Assembly (NCBI GenBank): GCA_024225895.1
Contig: JAAEMC010000736.1
Span: 1 to 8,937, forward strand
DNA length: 8,937 bases
Direction: 5' to 3'
Source of the DNA: Desulfobacteraceae bacterium
GTDB lineage: Bacteria; Desulfobacterota; Desulfobacteria; Desulfobacterales; Desulfobacteraceae
The notes beneath the pieces were generated by a model that saw only the letters and a list, made by a program, of their open reading frames with translations, made no database searches and was not told the DNA's origin. The translations under genes and the position numbers were made by a program. Positions 1 through 6,208 of the stretch are shown in pieces. The number at the start of each line of letters is the position of its first letter. Position 1 is the stretch's first letter.

Positions 1-728
1 CTGAGTTTTTCCACGCCTTCAGATAATATTTTTGCATATGCTTTTGATGTTTCTATTTTCGGGGAAAAGGCAATATAAACATTATCCACAGACAACTGGC
101 CGGCAGATGAAATTTCATCTGAAAATTTAAGATTTTTCAGTTCTGATTTGCAGACCATCATATCCTCGATAAAGGTGCCGATTCTGCCTTTAATGGTTTT
201 TCGTATGTTTTGGGGCAGTGCATCGTCACCGAAAACGATCTGAACGCGTTTGCTATCCCCCTGATATTTCTCTATATATTTATCAAATTCTTCTCCGTAT
301 GAATAATCTTTAATAACCCCGACCGTAACGTTGTCCAGAGATTTCATGCCTTCATATTTCCATGTTGCGCCCTTTTTCACCCAGAACACAGATTTTGAAA
401 CCCCAAGTTCTATATCCGGGAAGACAAAATCCGGTGCGTCCTCCTTAAATGCACCGACAATGGCATCATACTTGCCATTCCGCGTATCTGAAATTGCCCG
501 GTTCCAGGGCTTGGTCTGATAATCAATGAGATATCCTTTTTCTTTAAAAATCGTAACGGCAATATCAATCAAAAATCCTAGGTTATTTGATCCGGGAACA
601 CCATTGTAGGGAAACCATTCATCCGCTACTATGGTTATTTTCTTTGTGTCTGCACTTACTTTGGATGGATAAAATAAAAATGAACACATACAAAAAATGA
701 TTACCAAAAAAATTATGGATCTTTTCAT
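1..728 (-). CDS. Periplasmic solute-binding protein, SBP_bac_3 family (3' end cut by window)
   Basis: The frame stays open from the ATG at 728 to the window edge (242 codons), so the C-terminus is missing; relatives usually have about 250-280 residues. Residues 1-26 form a Sec signal peptide (MKR, a hydrophobic core, then VSA before Asp27), so the product should be exported to the periplasm. The mature part starts ITIVADEWFPYN and continues with GFLIDIA, PWNRA, GKYDAIVG and a DAPDFVFP segment, the usual layout of family 3 binding proteins for polar amino acids or similar small ligands. The ligand cannot be read from the sequence. A strong Shine-Dalgarno sequence (GGAGG at 740-736, seven bases before the ATG) supports the start. 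No permease or ATPase gene is visible, so it may be an orphan binding protein or its transporter may lie beyond the left edge. The gene is AT-rich compared with the dehydrogenase genes. Confidence 0.85.
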   Translation of the reverse strand, partial: MKRSIIFLVIIFCMCSFLFYPSKVSADTKKITIVADEWFPYNGVPGSNNLGFLIDIAVTIFKEKGYLIDYQTKPWNRAISDTRNGKYDAIVGAFKEDAPDFVFPDIELGVSKSVFWVKKGATWKYEGMKSLDNVTVGVIKDYSYGEEFDKYIEKYQGDSKRVQIVFGDDALPQNIRKTIKGRIGTFIEDMMVCKSELKNLKFSDEISSAGQLSVDNVYIAFSPKIETSKAYAKILSEGVEKL

Positions 729-787
729 CACTCCCCCTCCATTAATATGATTATTAAAAGAATCTTTAAAAGAAAAAAATCTTTCAT
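728..787 (-). CDS. Possible 19-codon hydrophobic upstream ORF overlapping the binding-protein start
   Basis: Directly upstream of the solute-binding protein lies a short frame starting MKDFFLLKILLIIIL and ending MEGE. Its TGA stop (730-728) shares its final A with the ATG of the binding-protein gene, the TGATG arrangement typical of translational coupling. It has its own Shine-Dalgarno sequence, AGGGAG at 797-792, four bases before the ATG. The peptide is a single hydrophobic stretch with a basic N-terminus. It could be a small membrane peptide, a coupling leader, or a relic of a duplicated signal-peptide start. The organisation is visible in the sequence; translation and function are inference, as a frame this short can occur by chance. 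Confidence 0.35.
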   Translation of the reverse strand: MKDFFLLKILLIIILMEGE

Positions 788-1160
788 TACACTCCCTTTT
801 TTAATCCAAAGAACATCAATTCAGGGGTTAATAATTACGAATTTTTAACAGCGGTTGATAACAGATCAGCCAACAATATCCCGGCGAATTTGCATTGTGC
901 CCGTCTCAAATAGGTGTCCTGCGATGTTCAATGGTTCGTTACGATATGGTTTATTTATTTTAGATAAGCTTTGAAAATAATAGCAAATTATGTTGCGAAT
1001 CACAATGGCTATATCTTTTGGTTTATGGCTGTATGTAAAACAGATTCAAAATCATAAATTCAAGAAAATTATTCCGGGGCCGCCGGGACCGTAATACTCG
1101 ATATCAAGTAATCGTTTAAAAATTAAGGTAAAGTGGTCTACCTGAATTACTTGGCAATTA
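729..1160. other. Gap of about 430 bases without an accepted gene
   Basis: Apart from the 19-codon ORF at its left end, I accept no gene here. The stretch 850-945 and the stretch around 1075-1092 are less AT-rich than the rest. Three short frames overlap. The first is on the minus strand, 1003-866, with a GTG start and 45 codons; its tail contains NEPLNIAGHLFETGTMQIRR. The second is on the plus strand, about 855-972, with no good start. The third is on the plus strand, 990-1094, 34 codons ending in PGPPGP. None has a convincing ribosome binding site. The region may be decayed coding DNA or part of a dispersed intergenic repeat; this cannot be settled from one copy. Confidence 0.4.
1115..1143 (-). 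terminator. Weak candidate terminator downstream of the pentapeptide gene
   Basis: On the minus strand, just after the stop of the pentapeptide-repeat gene, AGGTA (1143-1139) can pair with TACCT (1130-1126) across an eight-base loop, followed by TTAATTTTT. The stem has only five pairs and the T-run is interrupted, so it is at best a weak intrinsic terminator. Confidence 0.25.
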
Positions 1161-1745
1161 TTATTGAATATTAATTTCAAAAGCATTCAGCAGTGTAATC
1201 GCTTCGGGCAGGGAAAATTTGGCTTTTCTTATATTGTTTTTCAGCGGGTCGATATTGTAGTTGATACAATTTTTTAAATTTGCCTGAAACATATTGGTGT
1301 TGTGGAAAAGGGACCCTGAAAAATCTGATTCACAAAGGTTTGCTCCTGAAAGATCGGCATTTACAAAATCGCACTCAAGCACTTCTGATTTGTAAAAAAT
1401 ACAATTTTTGAGGCCAAGATCAGAAAAAATGCAGCTTTTTACATTGCACTCCTCTATGGAGAAATCGATCATCAGCTTATCGCATTTTGTAAAATCAACA
1501 CCGATAATTTTACAGCCTTTAAAAAGCATCCCTCTTATTTGTGTCTTAATTATTTTTGATAAGGATAAATTGCAATTGATAAAAGAACAGTCTTCAAAAA
1601 GGGTGGATGCAAAATCAGTATATGAAAAATTGCAATTTTGAAATTCACAGCTGAAAAATAGTTTGTTGGTAATTTTTTGATTTTCCAAGTTTAGATTGCA
1701 AAATTGTTCATCTTGGAATTCATTTATTTTATTAAATCGTTTCAT
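1161..1745 (-). CDS. Pentapeptide-repeat protein
   Basis: This 194-residue protein is almost entirely pentapeptide repeats. The central residue of each repeat is F, L, I, M or V at every fifth position from Phe15 to Phe85. After a two-residue slip the pattern resumes from Met92 to Leu157, giving 29 centres and roughly seven coils of a quadrilateral beta-helix. The i-2 position is often cysteine (33, 38, 53, 58, 78, 105, 115, 125). A non-repeat C-terminal segment follows, INYNIDPL...KAKFSLPEAITLL, probably a capping or dimerisation helix as in Qnr/MfpA-type proteins. No signal peptide or membrane segment is present, so it is probably cytoplasmic. Family members include DNA-mimicking gyrase protectors, but most have no known role, and no specific function is claimed here. 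The ribosome binding site is weak. The gene is AT-rich and stands alone, divergent from the RNase-like gene, which would fit lateral transfer but does not prove it. Confidence 0.85.
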   Translation of the reverse strand: MKRFNKINEFQDEQFCNLNLENQKITNKLFFSCEFQNCNFSYTDFASTLFEDCSFINCNLSLSKIIKTQIRGMLFKGCKIIGVDFTKCDKLMIDFSIEECNVKSCIFSDLGLKNCIFYKSEVLECDFVNADLSGANLCESDFSGSLFHNTNMFQANLKNCINYNIDPLKNNIRKAKFSLPEAITLLNAFEINIQ

Positions 1746-1759
1746 GGGGTTCTTTATAT

Positions 1760-1788
1760 TCCATATACTCTTTTTAGTAAATTGCCAA
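1760..1788 (-). promoter_or_regulatory. Candidate promoter for the pentapeptide gene
   Basis: On the minus strand TTGGCA (1788-1783) resembles a -35 box with five of six matches. It is 17 bases from TATGGA (1765-1760), a poor -10 box. The predicted transcript would have only a very short leader before the ATG at 1745. This is a weak call made from consensus alone. Confidence 0.25.
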
Positions 1789-1825
1789 AAGCCGGATATT
1801 TTTTAGGGTACCCGGGTGAATTTGC

Positions 1826-1855
1826 TTGTATTCATCGGTAAAATCAGCATATGAA
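1826..1855 (+). promoter_or_regulatory. Weak candidate promoter for the beta-CASP gene
   Basis: TTGTAT (1826-1831) and TATGAA (1850-1855) are separated by 18 bases, each matching the sigma-70 consensus at four of six positions. They sit about 40 bases upstream of the beta-CASP start codon in the right direction. The AT-rich context makes chance matches likely. Confidence 0.22.
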
Positions 1856-1886
1856 AATAGGGATGATAAACACGTAAACACAAGTT

Positions 1887-1893
1887 GAGGTGG
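1887..1893 (+). promoter_or_regulatory. Ribosome binding site deciding the beta-CASP start
   Basis: GAGGTGG lies with GAGG five bases before the ATG at 1896. The in-frame GTG at 1890 falls inside this Shine-Dalgarno sequence and would itself have no ribosome binding site, so the ATG at 1896 is the better start. Confidence 0.7.
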
Positions 1894-1895
1894 AT

Positions 1896-3473
1896 ATGAA
1901 AGTGACATTTATGGGAGCTGCCCGCGAAGTGACAGGATCAATGCACATGCTCGATACGGGAAAAGACCGTATTCTTATGGACTGCGGATTGTTCCAGGGC
2001 CGCAGAAAAGAAAGCAGTATCAAAAACAGACAATTTTCTTTGGATACATCAACCATTACCAATATGATACTTTCCCATGCCCATATTGACCATTCGGGCC
2101 GGATTCCCATGCTCACGGTTAACGGGTTCAACGGCAGGGTGGTGACAACAAGACCCACGGCAGATGCCTTGAACTACATGCTAAAAGACAGCGGACACAT
2201 CCAGGAGTCCGATGCACAGTACCTGAATTATAAATCCCTGCGCTCTTTTTTATACCAGTTGGAGCAAAAGAAAATAAAAGAAAAGATCACCAACAAGGAA
2301 AAGGGCAAGATCCGCAGCATGCTCAAGAAAAGCGCCCATGAACTGGATGCGGGTGCCATACATAATTTACAGAAGAAATACGACCTTGAGGTGGTTAAAC
2401 CGCTTTATACAGAGGATCAGGCCACCCAGTCCCTTTCTTCCATTGACGGCTACCCCTTTAACCATCCCGTTACCATAGGAGACGGGATTACGGTCAAGTT
2501 CTATGTGGCCGGCCATATAATGGGATCTGCCTTTTCTGTTATTACAATACGGCAAAACAATACCACTACGCGAATCCTTTATACCGGGGATGTGGGAAGA
2601 TTCGACAAACCGATCTTAAAGGACCCAACCCTTGAATTTGATGAAGAAGACACCGACATTGATCTTTTAATTATGGAAAGCACCTATGGAGACCGTGAGC
2701 ATGAACCGGTAAAAGATCTGGAGACAAGCTTTCAGACTGTTTTGAATGGGACTTTTGACAAAGGCGGCACAGTTATCATTCCTTCCTTTGCATACGGCAG
2801 GACCCAGGAGGTCATTTACATGCTCCATGAACTCTACAATAAAGGTGCGGTTCCTAAAAAGCCCATATTCGTGGACAGCCCCCTGGCATCCAATATCACC
2901 AAGGTCTTTGGCGATCATCCAGAGGTATATGATAAGGAGACCCATGAAACCTTCCTGGAAAAGGGGATGAATCCTTTTTATTTTGATAAGATTACTTTTA
3001 CCGGGAGTGTGGAACAATCCATGAACCTGATGCGGGATCAAAGCCCCCATGTAGTAATTTCCGCCTCCGGTATGTGTGAGGCCGGCAGGATCCTTCACCA
3101 CCTTCGTAACAAGATCCATGATCCGAAAAATACCATCCTTCTGGTGGGATATATGGCTGAAAATACCCTGGGCAGAAGAATACAGGAATTGGGTACCGCC
3201 TTTACCGAATCCGGCGGCAAAGGGGACCCGCCAGAGGTGAAAATATTAGGCAAGGCCTATCCATTGCGTGCCAGAGTGGAGAAAATCGGGGGTTTTTCCG
3301 CCCATGGAGACAAGCATGAACTAATGCGGATCATTACCGAATCCAACCTGAATATTAAAAAAATCGCCATTGTCCACGGGGAAGAGTCCCAGAGCAAAGC
3401 CTTTGCAAATCATTTAAAACAAAAAGGATTTGATGCCTTTATCCCGGGTCCCGGGGAATCGCTGGAAATTTAA
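1896..3473 (+). CDS. Beta-CASP metallo-beta-lactamase-fold RNase (YSH1/TTHA0252-like)
   Basis: This complete 525-residue protein has the full metallo-beta-lactamase plus beta-CASP motif set. Residues 1-18 (KVTFMGAAREVTGS) form motif 1. The zinc-binding HxHxDH follows as His61, His63, Asp65 and His66 (SHAHIDHSG). Motif 3 is GHIMGSA (His207) and motif 4 is YTGDVGR (Asp232). Beta-CASP motif A is MESTYGD (Glu261), motif B is GFSAHGD (His470) and motif C is IVHGEE (His494). The residues PSFAYGRTQEV and SASGMCEAGR between motifs A and B are typical of nucleic-acid-processing members related to the CPSF-73 endonuclease. The family cuts or trims RNA using two zinc ions in the cytoplasm; that this copy acts on RNA is inferred from motifs. 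A charged, helical stretch at about residues 108-172 lengthens the segment between motifs 2 and 3 compared with short bacterial members. No KH domain is present. The gene appears monocistronic and converges with lysR. Confidence 0.92.
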   Translation: MKVTFMGAAREVTGSMHMLDTGKDRILMDCGLFQGRRKESSIKNRQFSLDTSTITNMILSHAHIDHSGRIPMLTVNGFNGRVVTTRPTADALNYMLKDSGHIQESDAQYLNYKSLRSFLYQLEQKKIKEKITNKEKGKIRSMLKKSAHELDAGAIHNLQKKYDLEVVKPLYTEDQATQSLSSIDGYPFNHPVTIGDGITVKFYVAGHIMGSAFSVITIRQNNTTTRILYTGDVGRFDKPILKDPTLEFDEEDTDIDLLIMESTYGDREHEPVKDLETSFQTVLNGTFDKGGTVIIPSFAYGRTQEVIYMLHELYNKGAVPKKPIFVDSPLASNITKVFGDHPEVYDKETHETFLEKGMNPFYFDKITFTGSVEQSMNLMRDQSPHVVISASGMCEAGRILHHLRNKIHDPKNTILLVGYMAENTLGRRIQELGTAFTESGGKGDPPEVKILGKAYPLRARVEKIGGFSAHGDKHELMRIITESNLNIKKIAIVHGEESQSKAFANHLKQKGFDAFIPGPGESLEI

Positions 3474-3490
3474 AGACCTTTAAAATTGAT

Positions 3491-3506
3491 ACAGGGGCGG
3501 ACCTGT
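3491..3506 (-). terminator. Weak hairpin between convergent genes
   Basis: ACAGG (3491-3495) and CCTGT (3502-3506) form a five-pair stem with a six-base GC-rich loop, in the 51-base gap between the beta-CASP gene and the convergent lysR gene. On the minus strand it is followed by ATCAATTTTAAA, a short T-rich tail, so it could end the lysR transcript. The stem is short and there is no good T-run on the plus strand. Confidence 0.25.
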
Positions 3507-3524
3507 GATAATTCGGTGTTGTGG

Positions 3525-4421
3525 CTACCTGGCTCCAAATTCAGATGGTTTGATCCGGGTAAGGTAGTCCACAAGTTTTTTATTCTTTTTTAAATCTAAT
3601 TTTTCTTTTTTAATAAAAATTTTGAAGTGGTCTGCTGCCGGTTTGATCTGTGGAAACGGGTCAATTAGTACCTTTCCTTTGAGCTCTTTCATCACCGTAT
3701 ATTTGGGAACAAACCCGATGCCAAGACCTGCAATGGCACCGTTGATGATACCCCGGACATGGTTGATTCGGACAATATTTTTTAAGCAGGAGCGCTTTTC
3801 TTCCGGGATGGCAATGATGAAATTGTTCCACCAGGCAAGGTGTTTATCATTGGATAAAATATTGACCCGGTTCAGATCATCAATGTGCCTTATCTTGTTT
3901 TCAGAAATAAAATCCGGTGAGGCAATGGTTACATATTGTTCCCGGAACAGCGGGATGGTTTCAAAACCGGGCTTGCTTAAGTCATGGCAGTCGATGGCCA
4001 TGTCCACGGCATCCTGTATCAAAGGTTTTAAAAGGTGGTGGGAGAAAAGAAAATCAAGATGGATGTCCGGGTTGGTTTCCAGGAAATCCTTGATATGGTT
4101 GATGAGAATGGTGGTGCCGAATTCCACCGGAGATCCAATGGTGACATGAAATTTTGCCTTTTTCCTGTAAAGAGCCAGTTCCTGGTCTGCCTTTTCCAGT
4201 TCATTAAATATCTTTTCGCAGGACCGGAAAAGCGCTTGCCCGGCCTCGCTTAAAATTAATGTTTTTCCCCTTCTTAAAAACAGCGCCGTATCCAGGGAGG
4301 CTTCCAGTTTTTTAATGGCGTGGCTGACGGCTGACTGGGTGACAAACAATAGTTCTGCCGCTTTGGTAAAGCTTTCAGCCTTGGCCAGGGTGAAAAATGT
4401 TTTTAAATGGTAAAGGTCCAT
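3525..4421 (-). CDS. LysR-family transcriptional regulator
   Basis: This 298-residue protein has the standard LysR length and layout. The N-terminal winged helix-turn-helix occupies about residues 1-60, with the recognition region SFTKAAELLFVTQSAVSHAI (18-37) followed by KKLEASLDTALFLR. A linker helix (about 60-88) leads into the periplasmic-binding-protein-like effector domain from about residue 92 to the end, including the usual GLGIGFVP near residues 232-240. It is a cytoplasmic DNA-binding protein. Its gene is divergent from the ALDH7 gene with 133 bases between start codons. A LysR-type box in that gap is placed as an activator site for the dehydrogenase genes and overlaps the predicted lysR start region, fitting autorepression. 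The effector is unknown; by context an amino-acid-derived semialdehyde, its cyclic imine, or the parent amino acid is plausible. The ATG at 4421 gives the canonical N-terminus, although its ribosome binding site is weak. Confidence 0.93.
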   Translation of the reverse strand: MDLYHLKTFFTLAKAESFTKAAELLFVTQSAVSHAIKKLEASLDTALFLRRGKTLILSEAGQALFRSCEKIFNELEKADQELALYRKKAKFHVTIGSPVEFGTTILINHIKDFLETNPDIHLDFLFSHHLLKPLIQDAVDMAIDCHDLSKPGFETIPLFREQYVTIASPDFISENKIRHIDDLNRVNILSNDKHLAWWNNFIIAIPEEKRSCLKNIVRINHVRGIINGAIAGLGIGFVPKYTVMKELKGKVLIDPFPQIKPAADHFKIFIKKEKLDLKKNKKLVDYLTRIKPSEFGAR

Positions 4422-4435
4422 GGTCTGTCCGTTAT

Positions 4436-4450
4436 ATGAAAATGATTCAT
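4436..4450. promoter_or_regulatory. LysR box ATGAA-N5-TTCAT
   Basis: A 15-base imperfect palindrome with perfect five-base arms contains the LysR-family signature T-N11-A (T4437, A4449). Its centre at 4443 lies 65 bases before the transcription start predicted from the promoter at 4473-4501 (about 4508), which is where LysR activators usually hold their primary recognition site. On the other strand it covers the predicted lysR transcription start. Confidence 0.55.
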
Positions 4451-4454
4451 GCTA

Positions 4455-4460
4455 ATTATA
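4455..4460 (-). promoter_or_regulatory. Candidate -10 box of the lysR gene
   Basis: The minus strand reads a perfect TATAAT here, 34 bases before the lysR start codon. No good -35 box lies at 16-18 bases, so the promoter would be weak or need help. The predicted start (about 4448) falls within the LysR box, consistent with autorepression. Confidence 0.3.
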
Positions 4461-4472
4461 AATACTATGAAT

Positions 4473-4501
4473 TTTACTTTGATAAATCAAGTCATTATTA
4501 T
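4473..4501 (+). promoter_or_regulatory. Candidate promoter of the dehydrogenase genes
   Basis: TTTACT (4473-4478, four of six matches to -35) and TATTAT (4496-4501, five of six matches to -10) are 17 bases apart, predicting transcription from about 4508. A weak -35 is usual for promoters that need a LysR activator. Two further inverted repeats sit here: TTGAT-AA-ATCAA (4479-4490) in the spacer, and TTTGT-N6-ACAAA (4501-4516) over the predicted start. These could be secondary regulator contacts. Confidence 0.45.
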
Positions 4502-4541
4502 TTGTTTAAACACAAATTTATCCAGGACTTACTTCAAAATA

Positions 4542-4549
4542 AAAGGTGG
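4542..4549 (+). promoter_or_regulatory. Ribosome binding site deciding the ALDH7 start
   Basis: AAAGGTGG lies five bases before the ATG at 4555. An in-frame GTG at 4546 is inside this Shine-Dalgarno sequence, so the ATG at 4555 is preferred and gives a protein of 518 residues. Confidence 0.65.
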
Positions 4550-4554
4550 CAATA

Positions 4555-6111
4555 ATGAACGGAAAAATTATTGAACAGACATTGCAAACGCTTGGTATGA
4601 ACACAGTGAACCATGGGGCATCTGTTGGCGGTAAAAAGGGGTGGCTTCAAGCAAAAGGACAGGTGCTTGTCTCCTATTCTCCCATAGACCAGGAGCCCAT
4701 TGGTAACGTCATCATGGCCACCCGGGATGAGTATGAGCAAGTCATTGAAACTGCTCAAAAAAGTTTTATAAAATTCCGGATGATGCCGGCCCCCAAAAGA
4801 GGGGAAATCATCCGCAAGATCGGCAATGCCCTTCGGCAAAAAAAAGAGGCATTGGGCACCCTGATCAGCCTTGAGGCGGGAAAGATAAAGTCAGAGGGCC
4901 TGGGCGAAGTCCAGGAAATGATTGATATTGCTGACTTTGCAGTGGGCTTAAGCCGCCAGCTCCACGGGTTGACAATGCACAGTGAGCGGCCCATGCACCG
5001 CATGTATGAGCAGTGGCACCCATTGGGGATTGTGGGGATTATTACGGCATTTAATTTTCCTTGTGCTGTCTGGGGCTGGAATGCTCTTTTAGCTGCAGTG
5101 TGTGGTGATGTAAATCTTTTTAAGCCCAGCTCAAAGACTCCCCTGACCGCCATTGCCATCCAGAATATCATTGCCCCGGTGGTGGACGAATACGGTATTG
5201 AAGGCGTCTTCAACCTGGTTATCGGAAACAGGGATGATGTGGGCAATCCCCTTTTAAATGACAAAAGAATTCCGTTGATCTCTGCCACCGGCAGTACGGC
5301 CATGGGCAAAAAAGTCGCCACAAGTGTTGCCAACCGCCTTGGAAGATCGTTACTGGAACTTGGGGGCAATAATGCCATTATTGTTACGCCGGATGCGGAT
5401 CTAAATATGGCGCTGCAGGCCACGCTGTTTGGTGCGGTTGGAACGGCAGGCCAGCGCTGCACCTCCACCCGCAGGATCATTGTCCATGAATCTGTCAAAG
5501 ACCGGTTTATTGACCGCCTGGTAAAGGCCTGTGAACAGGTGAAAATCGGCAATCCTTTGGATGACGGTGTTTTGATGGGTCCTCTGATCGACCACACAGC
5601 CTTGGAACAAATGGAAACAGCCATCAATGACTGTGCCGAGCAGGGCGGTTACCTGGTGTATGGCGGTGAACGCCTTATTATCAAAGAATTTGAAAATGGT
5701 TGCTATGTCACTCCTGCTATTATGGAAGCCAAAAACGATTATCCCGTTGTCCAGGAAGAAACCTTTGCACCGCTGCTTTATATTATGCCGTATCGCGATC
5801 TTGATCAGGCCATAGAGATGCATAACGATGTTCCCCAGGGACTATCCAGTGCTATTTTTACCCAATCCATGCAGGCCCAGGAAACATTTTTGTCCCATAT
5901 GGGTTCGGACTGCGGAATTGCCAATGTTAACATCGGTACCAGCGGTGCGGAGATCGGCGGGGCATTCGGTGGTGAAAAAGAGACCGGCGGCGGCCGGGAA
6001 TCGGGCAGCGATGCCTGGAAAATTTATATGAGACGCCAGACCAATACCATTAACTGGGGATCGGATCTGCCCCTGGCCCAGGGCATTGTCTTTAACCCGG
6101 ATATTTTCTGA
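4555..6111 (+). CDS. ALDH7-family alpha-aminoadipic semialdehyde (piperideine-6-carboxylate) dehydrogenase
   Basis: This NAD(P)-dependent aldehyde dehydrogenase of 518 residues has catalytic Cys302 (GQRCTSTRR), general base Glu268 (LELGGNN), Asn167 (TAFNFP) and cofactor-site Lys190 (LFKPSSK) and Glu402 (EETFAP). The ALDH7/antiquitin subfamily is indicated by SLEAGKI...GEVQEMIDIADFAVGLSRQ, by SGAEIGGAFGGEKETGGGRE at 463-482, and by the end DAWKIYMRR...INW...LPLAQGI. Glu121 and Arg301 match residues described as binding the aminoadipate group in human ALDH7A1 (from memory). The family oxidises alpha-aminoadipate semialdehyde, in equilibrium with piperideine-6-carboxylate, to alpha-aminoadipate in lysine degradation; the Pseudomonas enzyme is called AmaB. 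Some relatives act on betaine aldehyde or other aldehydes, so the substrate is inferred. It is cytoplasmic, divergent from lysR, and followed 97 bases later by a second dehydrogenase gene on the same strand. Confidence 0.9.
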   Translation: MNGKIIEQTLQTLGMNTVNHGASVGGKKGWLQAKGQVLVSYSPIDQEPIGNVIMATRDEYEQVIETAQKSFIKFRMMPAPKRGEIIRKIGNALRQKKEALGTLISLEAGKIKSEGLGEVQEMIDIADFAVGLSRQLHGLTMHSERPMHRMYEQWHPLGIVGIITAFNFPCAVWGWNALLAAVCGDVNLFKPSSKTPLTAIAIQNIIAPVVDEYGIEGVFNLVIGNRDDVGNPLLNDKRIPLISATGSTAMGKKVATSVANRLGRSLLELGGNNAIIVTPDADLNMALQATLFGAVGTAGQRCTSTRRIIVHESVKDRFIDRLVKACEQVKIGNPLDDGVLMGPLIDHTALEQMETAINDCAEQGGYLVYGGERLIIKEFENGCYVTPAIMEAKNDYPVVQEETFAPLLYIMPYRDLDQAIEMHNDVPQGLSSAIFTQSMQAQETFLSHMGSDCGIANVNIGTSGAEIGGAFGGEKETGGGRESGSDAWKIYMRRQTNTINWGSDLPLAQGIVFNPDIF

Positions 6112-6159
6112 GATTGTAATTAAAATTTTTAAAATCATTATGGTTACAATCAATACCAT
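6112..6159 (+). repeat. Overlapping inverted repeats between the two dehydrogenase genes
   Basis: Immediately after the ALDH7 stop codon, GATTGTAA (6112-6119) is repeated inverted as TTACAATC (6144-6151) across a 24-base AT-rich spacer. A second inverted repeat, ATGGT (6140-6144) and ACCAT (6155-6159), overlaps the right arm, so the two RNA hairpins could not form together fully. There is no T-run, so this is not a standard terminator. A role in mRNA stability, differential expression or protein binding is possible but unproven. Confidence 0.4.
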
Positions 6160-6208
6160 AAAACTCGGTTCATGAGATATCAGAGCCTAACATCAACGGA
6201 GAGTAAAA

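Noticed and set aside
461..476. TGGCAT-N5-TTGCC resembling a sigma-54 promoter on the plus strand
   Set aside because: It lies inside the solute-binding protein gene, antisense to it, with no gene downstream in that direction; most likely chance.
990..1094. 34-codon plus-strand ORF ending PGPPGP
   Set aside because: No Shine-Dalgarno sequence and overlapping open frames on the other strand; kept only as an observation about the gap.
1890..1895. GTG at 1890 as start of the beta-CASP gene
   Set aside because: It falls within the Shine-Dalgarno sequence of the ATG at 1896, which gives the normal family N-terminus.
2667..3119. Long antisense frame opposite the beta-CASP gene
   Set aside because: Shadow of a strongly motif-supported gene; no protein-family features of its own.
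3622..4149. 175-codon plus-strand frame opposite lysR
   Set aside because: Antisense shadow of a complete LysR gene with a standard fold and length.
4546..4554. GTG at 4546 as start of the ALDH7 gene
   Set aside because: It lies within the AAAGGTGG ribosome binding site; the ATG at 4555 has ideal spacing and places the catalytic Cys at 302.
4755..5627. 290-codon antisense frame opposite the ALDH7 gene
   Set aside because: Its length follows from codon bias of the true gene on the other strand; the translation has no recognisable domain and no ribosome binding site was identified.
6112..6208. Riboswitch (for example a lysine riboswitch) between the dehydrogenase genes
   Set aside because: The gap is only 97 bases, too short for a lysine riboswitch, and lacks its conserved core; only simple inverted repeats are visible.
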